NCBI RefSeq assembly: GCF_013408525.1
Contig: NZ_JACBZM010000001.1
Coordinates: 2,232,001-2,296,000 of the forward strand
From: Nocardioides aromaticivorans
Lineage (GTDB): Bacteria > Actinomycetota > Actinomycetes > Propionibacteriales > Nocardioidaceae
Length of the DNA: 64,000 bases
Reading direction: 5' to 3'
The position numbers were made by a program, and so were the translations under genes. The notes under the pieces were generated by a model that saw only the letters and a program-made list of their open reading frames with translations, was not told where the DNA came from and did not search any database. Below are positions 26,473 to 39,300 of this stretch, piece after piece; the stretch's first letter is position 1; each line of letters opens with the position of its first letter.

Positions 26473-27355
26473 GGCAGGGCAGTCAGAGCGCCTGCGTGGG
26501 CGCGTCGCTGTCGTCACCGGAGGCGGCTCGGGCATCGGCCGGGCAGTCGTCGACCGGTTCGTCGCGGAGGGTGCGGCCCTGGTCGTTCTCGAGCTCTCTG
26601 AGGCACGGGCTCAGGCGTTGCGCGACTCTTGTCCGGAGCAGGTCGTCGTCATCGTGGGTGACGCAACCCGGCTCGAGGACAACGTCGCAGCGGTCCGCGC
26701 CGCAGTGGACACCTTCGGCCATCTCGACTCCTTCGTCGCCAACACGGGGTACTGGGACTTCGGGACCACTTTGGTCGACCTCCCTGACGACGCTCGTTTC
26801 GATCTCGCCTTCCAACAGCTCTTCGACCTCAACGTGAAAGCCTTCCTGGCGGGCGCGAAGTCGGCACACGAGGCGCTGCGCGCCACCGGCGGTGCCCTGG
26901 TCATGACCGGTTCCAACGCGAGCCAGCACCCCGGCGGTGGAGGCCCGCTCTACACGGCGTCCAAGCACGCCGTCGTCGGACTCGTACGGCAGCTCGCCTA
27001 CGAGCTGGCTCCGGAAGTGCGGGTCAACGCGGTCGCTCCGGGCGGCATGCTCACGGCCCTGACGGGCCCGCCAGCCCTGGCGCACAAGGCACGGGACATC
27101 TCCGACCTGCCGATGGACGAGCTCATCTCGACCGTGTCCCCACTGGGCTTCCTGCCCAAGCCCGAGGACTACGTCGACTGGTATGTCGCCCTGGCCTCAG
27201 CCACGGAGGCCCGCACGATGACGGGTGCCGTCATCGAGTGCGACACCGGCGAGAGGGTGCGCGGTCGCGCCTTCTCGGAGTACGCGCGCGCACGGGCCGG
27301 AGACCTCCGAGCGGCGACGGTCGCGACGCCCGGCGCCCCCGGTTCCGGGGGCTGA
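26465..27355 (+). CDS. Short-chain dehydrogenase, probable cis-dihydrodiol dehydrogenase
   Basis: NAD-dependent SDR of 296 residues: TGGGSGIG (18-25), the catalytic S150, Y163 and K167 (PLYTASKHAVV), and the VRVNAVAPGGM segment. The D-rich specificity loop after the second strand (LELSE) suits NAD. By position behind the dioxygenase genes it should re-aromatise the dihydrodiol to a catechol, like BphB. The C-terminus is long and alanine/arginine-rich compared with the family. Confidence 0.85.
   Translation: MPEAGQSERLRGRVAVVTGGGSGIGRAVVDRFVAEGAALVVLELSEARAQALRDSCPEQVVVIVGDATRLEDNVAAVRAAVDTFGHLDSFVANTGYWDFGTTLVDLPDDARFDLAFQQLFDLNVKAFLAGAKSAHEALRATGGALVMTGSNASQHPGGGGPLYTASKHAVVGLVRQLAYELAPEVRVNAVAPGGMLTALTGPPALAHKARDISDLPMDELISTVSPLGFLPKPEDYVDWYVALASATEARTMTGAVIECDTGERVRGRAFSEYARARAGDLRAATVATPGAPGSGG
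27335..27352 (+). terminator. Possible attenuator hairpin at the dehydrogenase end
   Basis: GCCCCCGG-TT-CCGGGGGC is a perfect self-complement at the extreme 3' end of the dehydrogenase gene. It could reduce read-through into the ligase gene. Confidence 0.35.
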
Positions 27356-27430
27356 AACCACGTGGTTGGCGCAGCATCGGCAGCAGGCAGACACTCGACA
27401 CAACGCTTGAGAAAGTACTACGGAGGACAG

Positions 27431-28822
27431 ATGGCCAGCGAGTTCGTTGCGACACCCGAGGAGATCGCCCGCGTCCGTGCGGCCGTTGCCGAGCACGGCA
27501 TCGAGAGGGTCCTCATCGGTGGTGCCGATATCCATGGTCAGTTCCGCGCGAAGTTCATTCCGGCGTGGCGCTTCGAGAACGAGCCCACCGCGGCCATGCA
27601 CATTGCCGATGTGCTCGCGATCATGGACATCGAGGACGGGATGATGCCCAGGCCTTCGGGCTACGAGGGCTGGTGGCCGACATGGGACGCGGGCTTCGAC
27701 GACCTCGATGCCGTGCCGGACCTGAGCACGTTCACGCCAGTCAGCTGGATCGACAAGGGTGCGCTGGTCCTCTGCGACTACCTCGACCAGGAGCACCAGC
27801 CGCTCAGTGCCATGCCGCGCAACGTTCTGCGGCGGATGGTCCAGCATGCCGGCAGCATGGGCTTCGAGCCGCTGATGACGACGGAGTTCGAGTTCTTCGT
27901 CTTCAAGGAGACGTTCGGATCGGCCAAGGCCAAGGGATTCCGCAACCTCGACGTCCTCGGAGAGTCCGTCACCATGTACGGCGCGGAGCAGGCGCACGCA
28001 GACCTGCCCCTCACCTCGGCCATCGAGAAGGCCTGCGGTGACATGGGGATCCGGATCGAGGCCATCATGGCCGAGGGCGGTCCGTCGCAGTTCGAGCTGA
28101 ACCTCACCCCTCAGCCGGCGCTACGTGCTGCTGACGAGGGTTTCCTCTTCAAGTTCGCAGTCAAGCGGGTCGCGGCGGAACTGGGCTACTTCGCATCGTT
28201 CATGCCGAAGTTCGGTCCCGGTGAGTTCGGCTCGAGCCTGCACGTCCACCAGTCGCTGTGGTCGGGTGAGCGCAATGCGTTCTACGACGCCTCCCGGCCG
28301 GACGGGCTGTCCGTCGTCGCGAGGCAGTACATCGCGGGGATGACGAAGACCCTCCGCGAGTTCACCGCTATGTACGCGCCCTACATCACCTCGTACAAGC
28401 GCTTCGAGGCCGACAGCGCGGCGGGCAGCCAGGTCGCCTGGGCCGTCGGCAACCGAACGACGGCCATCCGCGCGATTCGCGGCCCCGAGGGGGCGACCCG
28501 GGTGGAGAACCGCACACCCGGGTCGGACGGCAACCCGTACCTCGTGCTCGCCGCGATGCTCGCTGGTGGCCTGTGGGGTATCGAGAACGATCTCGATCCC
28601 GGAGAGGCCTACGCCGGGAACGCCTACGCCGACGAGCACGTCGAGTCCGTGCCGCGCTCGCTGCAGGAGGCGACCGAGCTCTTCGCGCAGAGCGAGGTGG
28701 CCAACAAGATGCTTGGCGAAGAGGCGGTCTCGTACTACGCCGAGACCCGCCGCTGGGAGGTCGAGCAGTTCAACAGCGCGGTCACCGACTGGGAGCTGAA
28801 CCGCTACATCGGCAACGCCTGA
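27431..28822 (+). CDS. Glutamine-synthetase-like gamma-glutamyl-amine ligase
   Basis: Protein of 463 residues with the glutamine synthetase catalytic domain: EFEFFVF, EGGPSQFELNLTP, HVHQSLW, YKRFEADSAAGS, GNRTTAIRAI and RVENRTPGSDGNPY. The N-terminal loop that binds ammonium in true GlnA (DGSS-type) is replaced by FENEPTAAMHIAD, as in ligases that join glutamate to an organic amine (PuuA, IpuC, TdnQ/AtdA1). The position behind a Rieske dioxygenase operon favours an aromatic amine, as in aniline degradation. A GGAGG site precedes the ATG. Confidence 0.82.
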   Translation: MASEFVATPEEIARVRAAVAEHGIERVLIGGADIHGQFRAKFIPAWRFENEPTAAMHIADVLAIMDIEDGMMPRPSGYEGWWPTWDAGFDDLDAVPDLSTFTPVSWIDKGALVLCDYLDQEHQPLSAMPRNVLRRMVQHAGSMGFEPLMTTEFEFFVFKETFGSAKAKGFRNLDVLGESVTMYGAEQAHADLPLTSAIEKACGDMGIRIEAIMAEGGPSQFELNLTPQPALRAADEGFLFKFAVKRVAAELGYFASFMPKFGPGEFGSSLHVHQSLWSGERNAFYDASRPDGLSVVARQYIAGMTKTLREFTAMYAPYITSYKRFEADSAAGSQVAWAVGNRTTAIRAIRGPEGATRVENRTPGSDGNPYLVLAAMLAGGLWGIENDLDPGEAYAGNAYADEHVESVPRSLQEATELFAQSEVANKMLGEEAVSYYAETRRWEVEQFNSAVTDWELNRYIGNA

Positions 28823-28937
28823 CCCGACCGTGGGCGACCGCCGCGCCGCCCCTGTGGGTCCGCATGTCCTCATCCACGACCACATCGCCTCCCGGAGGCT
28901 GGCGGCTCGGACCGCTCCGGAGATCAGGAGTCCGCAA

Positions 28938-30413
28938 ATGTCTCAGCAGGTCCAGGGCAACAGTTCCCTGAAGGAAGGATCCCTGGGGGTCCTCGGAATC
29001 GTCTTCTTCGTCGTGGCTGCCGCAGCGCCACTGGCGGCTTCGGTGGCCACCGCGCCCGTCGTCTTCGGCTTCGGAGGCGTCGGTGCGCCGCTCGCCTACC
29101 TGATCGTGGGCGTGGTGCTGCTGCTGTTCTCGGTGGGATATGCCTACATGAGCGGCAAGGTGACGAGCGCTGCCGGCCTGGCGGCCTACGTCGAGGTGGC
29201 GTTGGGCAAGAGGGCTGCCTCTGCGTGCGCGTTCGTGGCCGTCCTCTCCTACGGCGTCTTCGTCATGGGCCTGTACGGCGGGTTCGGCTTCTTCGCGAGC
29301 TTCGCCCTCGACTCGACGCTGGGGATCTCGGCTGACTGGTTCGTCTGCGCGACGCTGGCCTGGCTTCTCGTGGGTTTCATGGGCCACCGCGCCGTGGACC
29401 TCAACATGCGGGTGCTCGGCGTGCTGATCGTCCTCGAGATCTCCGTCCTCTTCTTCTTCGATGTCGCGACCGTCGGCAAGGGCGGTGAGGACGGCATCTC
29501 GTTCGCCGGGTTCGATCCGTCGGCCATCAGCGGCGGTACCGGCTTCGGCATCGCACTCCTCTTCGCCGCGGTGGCGTTCCTCGGCTTCGAGGCCACCGCC
29601 ATCTACGGTGAGGAGGCGCGCTCTCCCCGCCGGACAGTAGCCGTCGCGACCTACGGGGCGGTGGTGCTGATCACGGTCTTCTACGCCTTGACGATGTGGT
29701 CCTTCGGCAACGCCTACGGCAACGACAAGGTGCTCGACCAGGCGGCTTCGAATCCGGGTGGGTTCGTACTCGAGGTGATGCCGGTGTACCTGGGAGCGTG
29801 GAGTACCGACGTGCTCACCGTGCTGGTCCTGACGAGCTACTTCGCAGCCCTGCTCGCCCTCCACAACACCCTGTCGCGATACGTGATGTCGCTGGGGCGT
29901 GCGGGTGGACTGCCCTCCCTGCTGGGCGCCACCCATAAGCGGTTCAAGTCGCCGAGCAACGCCAGCGTCGCCGTCTCGGTGGTCACCGCGGTCGGTGTGG
30001 TGGGCTTTGCAGTCGGCGGTGCGGACCCCTTTCTGCAGCTGTTCGCATGGCTCAGCGGTCTGGGCACCTTGGGCATCTTCGTGCTCCAGGCGAGTGCGAC
30101 CGTGGCAGTCGTCGTCCACGGGCGACGCAGCGGCGAAGGCTCCGCGTGGCAGACGCTGATTGCGCCAGTGGCTGCCTTCGTCGGCATCTGCGTGATCGTC
30201 GTGCTGGCTCTGCGCAACTGGTCGCTCCTGTCCGGAGCGACGGGCGGCCTGTCCAGCATGCTGCCCTGGCTCATTCCGGCCGCCGCCCTCGCGGGGGCTC
30301 TCATGGCCACTCTCCGGGCTGACCGGGTCGGGAGCCTGAACCCCGAGCGCACCGACGCCGACGCTGTTGAAACCGACAGCGCTGAGGCGACGACACCCAT
30401 CAACGACAAGTGA
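28938..30413 (+). CDS. APC-family amino acid/amine permease
   Basis: Membrane transporter of 491 residues with about twelve helices. The first helix region LGIVFFVVAAAAPLAASVA and the conserved FLGFEATAIYGEEARSPRRT match the amino acid-polyamine-organocation family. The start MSQQVQGN follows ATCAGGAG; the frame is open further upstream without a ribosome site. Located between the glutamyl ligase and the C-C hydrolase, it most likely imports the amine or amino acid substrate, as PuuP does beside PuuA. Confidence 0.85.
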   Translation: MSQQVQGNSSLKEGSLGVLGIVFFVVAAAAPLAASVATAPVVFGFGGVGAPLAYLIVGVVLLLFSVGYAYMSGKVTSAAGLAAYVEVALGKRAASACAFVAVLSYGVFVMGLYGGFGFFASFALDSTLGISADWFVCATLAWLLVGFMGHRAVDLNMRVLGVLIVLEISVLFFFDVATVGKGGEDGISFAGFDPSAISGGTGFGIALLFAAVAFLGFEATAIYGEEARSPRRTVAVATYGAVVLITVFYALTMWSFGNAYGNDKVLDQAASNPGGFVLEVMPVYLGAWSTDVLTVLVLTSYFAALLALHNTLSRYVMSLGRAGGLPSLLGATHKRFKSPSNASVAVSVVTAVGVVGFAVGGADPFLQLFAWLSGLGTLGIFVLQASATVAVVVHGRRSGEGSAWQTLIAPVAAFVGICVIVVLALRNWSLLSGATGGLSSMLPWLIPAAALAGALMATLRADRVGSLNPERTDADAVETDSAEATTPINDK

Positions 30414-30426
30414 GGATCCCGTTGCG

Positions 30427-31380
30427 ATGACCAACACCTTCCAGCTCTCCGCCGCCGTCCACTGCCGACCGCTTTCCGCTTGGCCCCGGCTCAGCGTCGA
30501 GCTGCTCGGGACCCAGACGAGGTTCGTGCAGGGCGCGCGTTGGCGGCACCGCGTCATCGAGAGTGGCGACGCAGACGGCGAGCCGCTCATCCTGATCCAT
30601 GGAGTCGGCGGTCACGCGGAGTCGTTCGCCCGGAACATGCACGGCCTGGCCCGGCAGGGCTTTCATGTCTACAGCATCGACGCGCTCTACCACGGGTTCA
30701 GCGACAAGCAGCCCTACGACGACGACAAGCGCTATGTCCACCAGGTCGAGGCCGTGGTCGACCTGATCGATGCCTTGGGCCATGACACGGTCCACATCGA
30801 GGGTGAGTCGATGGGAGCCACCATCGCCTTCCACTTCGGGCTGAGCCACCCTGAGCGCACCCGCAAGGTGGTGCTCAACACCGGATTCGGACACGTCAAG
30901 CTGAACAAGTCGGACTTCAAGCCCGTGAAGGGCGACATGGGGGAGCTTGCCCGCCTCTCTCGCGAGGTCGTCGTCGACCCGAACGCTGCGGCCATGCGCA
31001 AGCGGCTGGAGTGGGTCGTCGCCGAACCGGAGTCGATGACCGACGAGATGGTCGAGATCCGGCTGGCGCTCTACTCGGATCCCCTCATCAACGACTCCAT
31101 GCGGAAGGTCTTCCGGCTGGACAAGGACTGGAGCTGGGACCTGCCCTACTCGGAGGAGGACCTGGTCGACTACCGGCCGGAGACACTGGTGCTGTGGACC
31201 GAGCACAACCCGGGCGATGGTCCCGACTACGGCGAGTACATCGCAAGCATTCTGCCGAACGGCAAGTTCTACTGCATCGACGGCGCGGGGCACTGGCCGC
31301 AGTGGGAGCGCCCTGAGGAGCACGACGCCGTGCTCACCGAGTTCCTGTTGGGACGGGCCTACCAGCCTTCAGGCTCCTGA
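30427..31380 (+). CDS. Alpha/beta hydrolase, probable meta-cleavage product C-C hydrolase
   Basis: Hydrolase of 317 residues with oxyanion segment LIHGVGGHAESF, nucleophile S128 in GESMGA, an acid around D264/D267 and H289 in GAGHWPQWE. The layout matches BphD/HsaD/DmpD enzymes, which split the ring-opened product into 2-hydroxypenta-2,4-dienoate and a carboxylic acid. The gene follows the permease by 13 bases. The N-terminal extension of about 40 residues is longer than in BphD, more like HsaD-type relatives. Confidence 0.85.
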   Translation: MTNTFQLSAAVHCRPLSAWPRLSVELLGTQTRFVQGARWRHRVIESGDADGEPLILIHGVGGHAESFARNMHGLARQGFHVYSIDALYHGFSDKQPYDDDKRYVHQVEAVVDLIDALGHDTVHIEGESMGATIAFHFGLSHPERTRKVVLNTGFGHVKLNKSDFKPVKGDMGELARLSREVVVDPNAAAMRKRLEWVVAEPESMTDEMVEIRLALYSDPLINDSMRKVFRLDKDWSWDLPYSEEDLVDYRPETLVLWTEHNPGDGPDYGEYIASILPNGKFYCIDGAGHWPQWERPEEHDAVLTEFLLGRAYQPSGS

Positions 31381-31405
31381 CCCCGGACACCACGCACGGC
31401 CTGCC

Positions 31406-31440
31406 GGCCGGTCGCCTGTCATCGTGACAGGTGGCCGGCC
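31406..31440. terminator. Bidirectional terminator between convergent genes
   Basis: Arms at 31406-31421 and 31425-31440 pair at 14 of 16 positions with a 3-base loop. It lies after the hydrolase gene and overlaps the end of the convergent GntR gene. Confidence 0.65.
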
Positions 31441-32183
31441 GACTCAATTGCGCTCGACACGTCATCGAAAGTCGCATGCAGGTGGTCGCGCATCCGCTGG
31501 GCTGCCCTGTTGCCGTCGCCGGCGCGAACCGCAGCCAGGATGCCGTGGTGCTCCTCGTGGCTTCGCGCGATCGTCCCAGGAAGGATGAGCGGCTCACTTG
31601 CCGGCGTGAACAGCTCACCCCGCGCAGTCTCCATCAGCCGGTGGAGCCGGGGTGAGCCGGCCGCGCGAGCGAGCAGCCCGTGGAACCGGCTGTCGGACTC
31701 ACGGAACTGACGGGGCGTCAGCCGGTCACCGTCGACGTCGATCGCCTCGGCGAGCTGCTGCAGGTCCTCGGCCGTTCTCCGTTCGGCAGCCAACCACGCG
31801 ATGTGCGACTCGACAGCCGTGCGCACGTCGATGATCTCGCGCAGCAGGGAGCCGTCGTCAGCCATTTGCGCGAGCCAACGTGCGTAGGGCTGTGCGAGCT
31901 CGGTGACGAACGTTCCTCCTTCGACGCCGCGACGAACCTCGACGTAGCCCTCCGCGCGAAGGCGGCTCAGTGCCTCGCGAAGGGTGGACCGGGACACCGC
32001 GAACATCTCGCTCAGACGTCGCTCGGCGGGCAGCCGGTCCCCTGGACGCAGCTGCCCGCCGTGGACCATGGCCCGGATGCGGGCGTGGACGTCGTCCGTG
32101 GACGTGCGGACCGCCTCGCCGTGGCGGTGCCAGTGCGAGTCGGTGTCGATCAGCTCATCCGGCGGCGTGGAGGGAGTGCTCAC
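31419..32183 (-). CDS. GntR-family (FadR-type) transcriptional regulator
   Basis: Regulator of 254 residues. The winged-helix part (GDRLPAERRLSEMFAVSRST, then EVRRGVEGGTFV) is followed by a helical FCD domain with DSRFHGLLARAAGSP and late SHEEHHGILAAV, where conserved histidines usually bind a metal and an organic acid. It overlaps the end of the upstream amidotransferase gene by 29 bases, so the two are one transcript. A role in controlling the dioxygenase and ligase genes is inference from position. Confidence 0.85.
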   Translation of the reverse strand: MSTPSTPPDELIDTDSHWHRHGEAVRTSTDDVHARIRAMVHGGQLRPGDRLPAERRLSEMFAVSRSTLREALSRLRAEGYVEVRRGVEGGTFVTELAQPYARWLAQMADDGSLLREIIDVRTAVESHIAWLAAERRTAEDLQQLAEAIDVDGDRLTPRQFRESDSRFHGLLARAAGSPRLHRLMETARGELFTPASEPLILPGTIARSHEEHHGILAAVRAGDGNRAAQRMRDHLHATFDDVSSAIESAGHLSR

Positions 32184-32937
32184 TCAGGTCAGTTCCTCGG
32201 GTCCTGTCGACGGCCCGCTCGACGAGCCAGTCGAACAAGGGATCACCGCCGAACATCTCGGGGTGCCACTGTACGGCGACGACGTCGGCGTCGGGCATCT
32301 CGATGCCCTCCACCACCCCGTCCAGAGCTCGCGCCGAGACCACGACGCCCTCGCCGGGGGTCAGGACCGCCTGGTGGTGGTAGCTGTTCACGGAGATCCG
32401 GGCACCGAGGACGCGGGAGAGCTCGCTGTCCTCGGTGACGTTCACCATCTGCGGCCGGTGGTTCCCGGGATAGCCGTAGAAGGAGTGGGACTGCCCGTCG
32501 GAGGCCGAGAGATGGGGGACGAGCGTGCCGCCACGAGCCACGTTGATGAGCTGGCAGCCCCGACAGATTCCGAGCACCGGGATGCCCTTCACTAGAGCGG
32601 CTTCGAACAGCCCGATCTCGAACGCGTCGCGCCCGGGGTCCATCACCGTCGCGAACTCGGTGGGGATGCCGCCGTAGCGTCCCGGGTCGACGTCCTCCCC
32701 GCCCGCGAGGACCAGTGCGTCGAGTCGGTCGACGACTGCTACGGGGTCGGCTTCCCGCGTGAGCAGCACGGGCGTGCCGCCGGCACCGGCGACGCTGCGG
32801 ATGTAGGGGGAGAGGAAGACCTCGATCGGCTCCTGGCCGACGAACGCGGGCAGCCGGCCGACCTCGTGGCCGTACCGGTACTGGCCGGTGACGCCGATCA
32901 ACGGTTGGGGGAGCGAAGGTGGGGTCCGCAGGTTCAC
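32155..32937 (-). CDS. Class I glutamine amidotransferase (PuuD/C26-type gamma-glutamyl hydrolase)
   Basis: Hydrolase of 260 residues with nucleophile C125 in GICRGCQLINVARGG and H225/E227 in VQWHPEMF. It matches gamma-glutamyl-gamma-aminobutyrate hydrolase (PuuD) in length and motifs. With the glutamine-synthetase-like ligase on the other strand it forms a glutamylation/deglutamylation pair. In aniline degraders a similar amidotransferase (TdnT/AtdA2) clears gamma-glutamylanilide. The GTG start follows GAAAGGA. Confidence 0.82.
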   Translation of the reverse strand: MNLRTPPSLPQPLIGVTGQYRYGHEVGRLPAFVGQEPIEVFLSPYIRSVAGAGGTPVLLTREADPVAVVDRLDALVLAGGEDVDPGRYGGIPTEFATVMDPGRDAFEIGLFEAALVKGIPVLGICRGCQLINVARGGTLVPHLSASDGQSHSFYGYPGNHRPQMVNVTEDSELSRVLGARISVNSYHHQAVLTPGEGVVVSARALDGVVEGIEMPDADVVAVQWHPEMFGGDPLFDWLVERAVDRTRGTDLSEHSLHAAG

Positions 32938-32968
32938 GGGCGTCCTTTCGATGGTTCGGATGCGGAGG

Positions 32969-33784
32969 TCACGTGCCGGTGGCGATCAGGTCGACGTCCG
33001 GCCCGGCCTTCCGGGAGACCTGGACCGCGGCGTTGCGAACGGCGCTCGCGATGGCGTCGATCTTCAGGGTTCGTGCGGAGCCCGCTACCGAGATGGCGGC
33101 CACCGCCCGACCGGACGGGCCGAGGATGGGGGCGGCCACGCAGACGAGACCCTCCCGGCACTCCTCGCGGTCGAACGCCACCCCTTCCTGGCGCGCAGCC
33201 TCGAGCTGACGGAGGAACATGCCCGGCAGCGCGATCGATCGCGTCGTCGTCGGCCGGAGTCCACCGTCGAGGACGCGCTTGACGGCCGTCCGGTCCGACC
33301 GGGACAGGATGGCCTTTCCGAGGCCGGAGGTGTGTGCGTTCAGCCTGCTGCCCACGCGCGACGGTGTCGAGGTGGAGCGGTGCCCGTAGATCTTGTCGAG
33401 GTAGACCACGTCGGTGCCGTCGAGGACGCCGAGGTGGACGTTCTCGTGCGTGAGCTCGTAGAGCTCGGAGAGGTACGGCAGCGCGACCTCGCGCAGGACG
33501 CCCGCTCCGCCGCGCAGGGCCACTGCTCCGAGGCGGAGCATCGGAGCGCACAGGTACCAGTCCATGCCGTCCCGGTCGACGAGCCCAGCGTCGCGCAGCA
33601 CACCGAGCAGGCGATGGGCCGTCGACTTCGGAACGCCGGCGATGTGCGCGAGTTCGGTGAGGGTCGCGCCGCCTGCGGCGTCGCCGAACGCGGTCAGGAG
33701 CGAGATCGCCTTGCCGACAGACCCGCCGTCAGGAGTGCTGTGCTCAAGAGTGGGGACTGATACGTCTAATGGTCGTGCCCTCAT
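32969..33784 (-). CDS. IclR-family transcriptional regulator
   Basis: Regulator of 271 residues: N-terminal winged helix (SVGKAISLLTAFGDAAGGAT, VPKSTAHRLLGVLRDAGLV) and the IclR effector domain (ENVHLGVLDGTDVVYLDKI, LNAHTSGLGKAILS, REGLVCVAAPI). The start is taken at MRARPLDV because longer versions overlap the MarR gene. It is upstream of and parallel to the amidotransferase-GntR pair, 31 bases away, and may control an aromatic catabolic gene set as PcaR/PobR do. Confidence 0.85.
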   Translation of the reverse strand: MRARPLDVSVPTLEHSTPDGGSVGKAISLLTAFGDAAGGATLTELAHIAGVPKSTAHRLLGVLRDAGLVDRDGMDWYLCAPMLRLGAVALRGGAGVLREVALPYLSELYELTHENVHLGVLDGTDVVYLDKIYGHRSTSTPSRVGSRLNAHTSGLGKAILSRSDRTAVKRVLDGGLRPTTTRSIALPGMFLRQLEAARQEGVAFDREECREGLVCVAAPILGPSGRAVAAISVAGSARTLKIDAIASAVRNAAVQVSRKAGPDVDLIATGT

Positions 33785-33875
33785 ACCAATACCGTACGCC
33801 GTTGATGTGTGCTGCGCCACCCCCAACTTCGGAACCGGTGCCACAGAGGCGCGGGGCCAGCCAGGAAGTGGCCGG

Positions 33876-34367
33876 TCAGGCGCCGGCACGTGTCGTGGCT
33901 GGCGTGTCGACGTGGCCCTCGACGGCGTCGAGCATGTCGCGCAGGGTGCGGGTGAGCGCGCTGACCTTGCGGCCGGAGAGCTGACTGATGATCGCGGACT
34001 CGACGGCGTGGAACTCGGGATGGACCTGCTCCGTCAGCGCGGTGCCCTTGTCGGTCAGGCGGAGCCGGACCAGGCGACGGTCCCGCTGGTCGCCCTCCCG
34101 GAGGAGCAGCCCTCGGCCCTCGAGGGTCTTCACTACCCCGGTCAGCGTGGCCTTCGAGACGTCGGCGCACTCGGCGACGTGTCGGGTCTCGACGCCGTCC
34201 GAGTTCCACACGACGGCGAGGACGATGAACCCGGTCCAGGTCAGGTCGTATCGGCGCAGGACGCGGTTGGTGAGCTCGGAGCGGACTGCGTTGGCCACTC
34301 GGAAGAGGTCGGACAACGGGCTGGCGGCAGCGAAGTCAAAGGGCGAGTTGCCGACCTGGCCGTTCAT
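33876..34367 (-). CDS. MarR-family transcriptional regulator
   Basis: Winged-helix protein of 163 residues with the MarR core: WTGFIVLAVVWNSDGVETRH, ADVSKATLTGVVKTLEGRGL and the wing EGDQRDRRLVRLRLTDKG. It is divergent from the glycine riboswitch operon, with about 280 bases between, and upstream of IclR. Marker ligands are often phenolic or aromatic acids. Confidence 0.85.
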   Translation of the reverse strand: MNGQVGNSPFDFAAASPLSDLFRVANAVRSELTNRVLRRYDLTWTGFIVLAVVWNSDGVETRHVAECADVSKATLTGVVKTLEGRGLLLREGDQRDRRLVRLRLTDKGTALTEQVHPEFHAVESAIISQLSGRKVSALTRTLRDMLDAVEGHVDTPATTRAGA

Positions 34368-34650
34368 GCGGGCTCAGTTTCCGCGGGCGGTCGGAAGGGG
34401 CATCTGGCCATCCAAGTCCGGGCGTCGGGAGCTGGGAAGCGTGACGTTCCACGCCCCAGAACCGCGCGGGTTTCGGTGGAGACCGGACGAGGCGGACCGC
34501 ACGTGGCGTTCCGCGGTCCGGCACAGCGTCCTGGCCACGGCGGGCCGGGCCGTGCTCCAGTGGGTGTTGCCAGACAGTCGGTGCCGGGCGTGACGAGGCT
34601 CGGCTACGGTGTGGGCGACGTACAACTGAACACCGGCCGTTCGAAGCCGA

Positions 34651-34843
34651 AGCAGGAGAGCCCCCGTCTGGCCTGATGGGTCGGGACGGGGCGCCGTAGG
34701 AGCAACTCTCCCCGAGAAACTCTCAGGCCCCATCACTGCTCGCGCGAGGCAACTCTGGAAAGTCAGGACCCGTGTCCTGCGCCCACGGTGCAAGCCGCTC
34801 GTCGCGGTGAAGCTCTCAGGCACCCATGACAGAGCGGGGAGGC
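34651..34843 (+). promoter_or_regulatory. Tandem glycine riboswitch
   Basis: Two glycine aptamers lie before gcvP. Aptamer 1 (about 34651-34758) has GGAGAG, CGCCGTAGGAGCAA, CTCTCAGGCCCCA and closing AACTCTGG. Aptamer 2 (about 34759-34843) has GCGCCCACGGTGCAAGCC, CTCTCAGGCACCCATGACAG and a closing AGCGGGGA. These match the conserved glycine-aptamer core pieces. Glycine binding should switch on the downstream cleavage operon. Confidence 0.88.
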
Positions 34844-34886
34844 AAGCGAAGCAGGGTGCAGTGCACCCTCGACGACGGGAGCCTCC

Positions 34887-37739
<2,853 letters not shown>

Positions 37740-37774
37740 CCACCCCACCCACGCCACCACCTAGGAGCACTGCC

Positions 37775-38890
<1,116 letters not shown>

Positions 38891-38927
38891 CCGCCCCTTC
38901 CCGCACCGACACCACCAGGAGCACCCG

Positions 38928-39299
38928 ATGAGCAACCCCACCCACCTCCAGTACACCGCCGAGCACGAGTGGGTCGCCCTCGACGGCGAGACCGCCCGCG
39001 TCGGCGTCACCGCCTACGCCGCCGACGCCCTCGGCGACATCGTCTACGTCGACCTGCCGGCCGTCGGCGACACCGTCACCGCGGGCCAGACCTGCGGCGA
39101 GCTCGAGTCCACCAAGTCCGTCAGCGACCTCTACTCGCCGGTGACCGGCGAGGTCGTCGAGGTCAACAAGGACGTCGACAGCGACCCGAGCCTGGTCAAC
39201 AGCGACCCCTTCGGCGAGGGCTGGCTCTTCGTCGTCAAGGTCACCGCGACCACGGACCTGCTCGACGCCGCGGCCTACGACGCGCTGCTGGAGGCCTGA
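38928..39299 (+). CDS. gcvH: Glycine cleavage system H protein
   Basis: Lipoyl carrier of 123 residues with the lipoylation lysine K63 in [10 protein letters not shown] and the family start [10 protein letters not shown]. It shuttles the aminomethyl group between P, T and L proteins. No L protein gene is seen here; the shared dihydrolipoamide dehydrogenase is presumably elsewhere. Confidence 0.97.
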   Translation: MSNPTHLQYTAEHEWVALDGETARVGVTAYAADALGDIVYVDLPAVGDTVTAGQTCGELESTKSVSDLYSPVTGEVVEVNKDVDSDPSLVNSDPFGEGWLFVVKVTATTDLLDAAAYDALLEA

Positions 39300-39300
39300 C

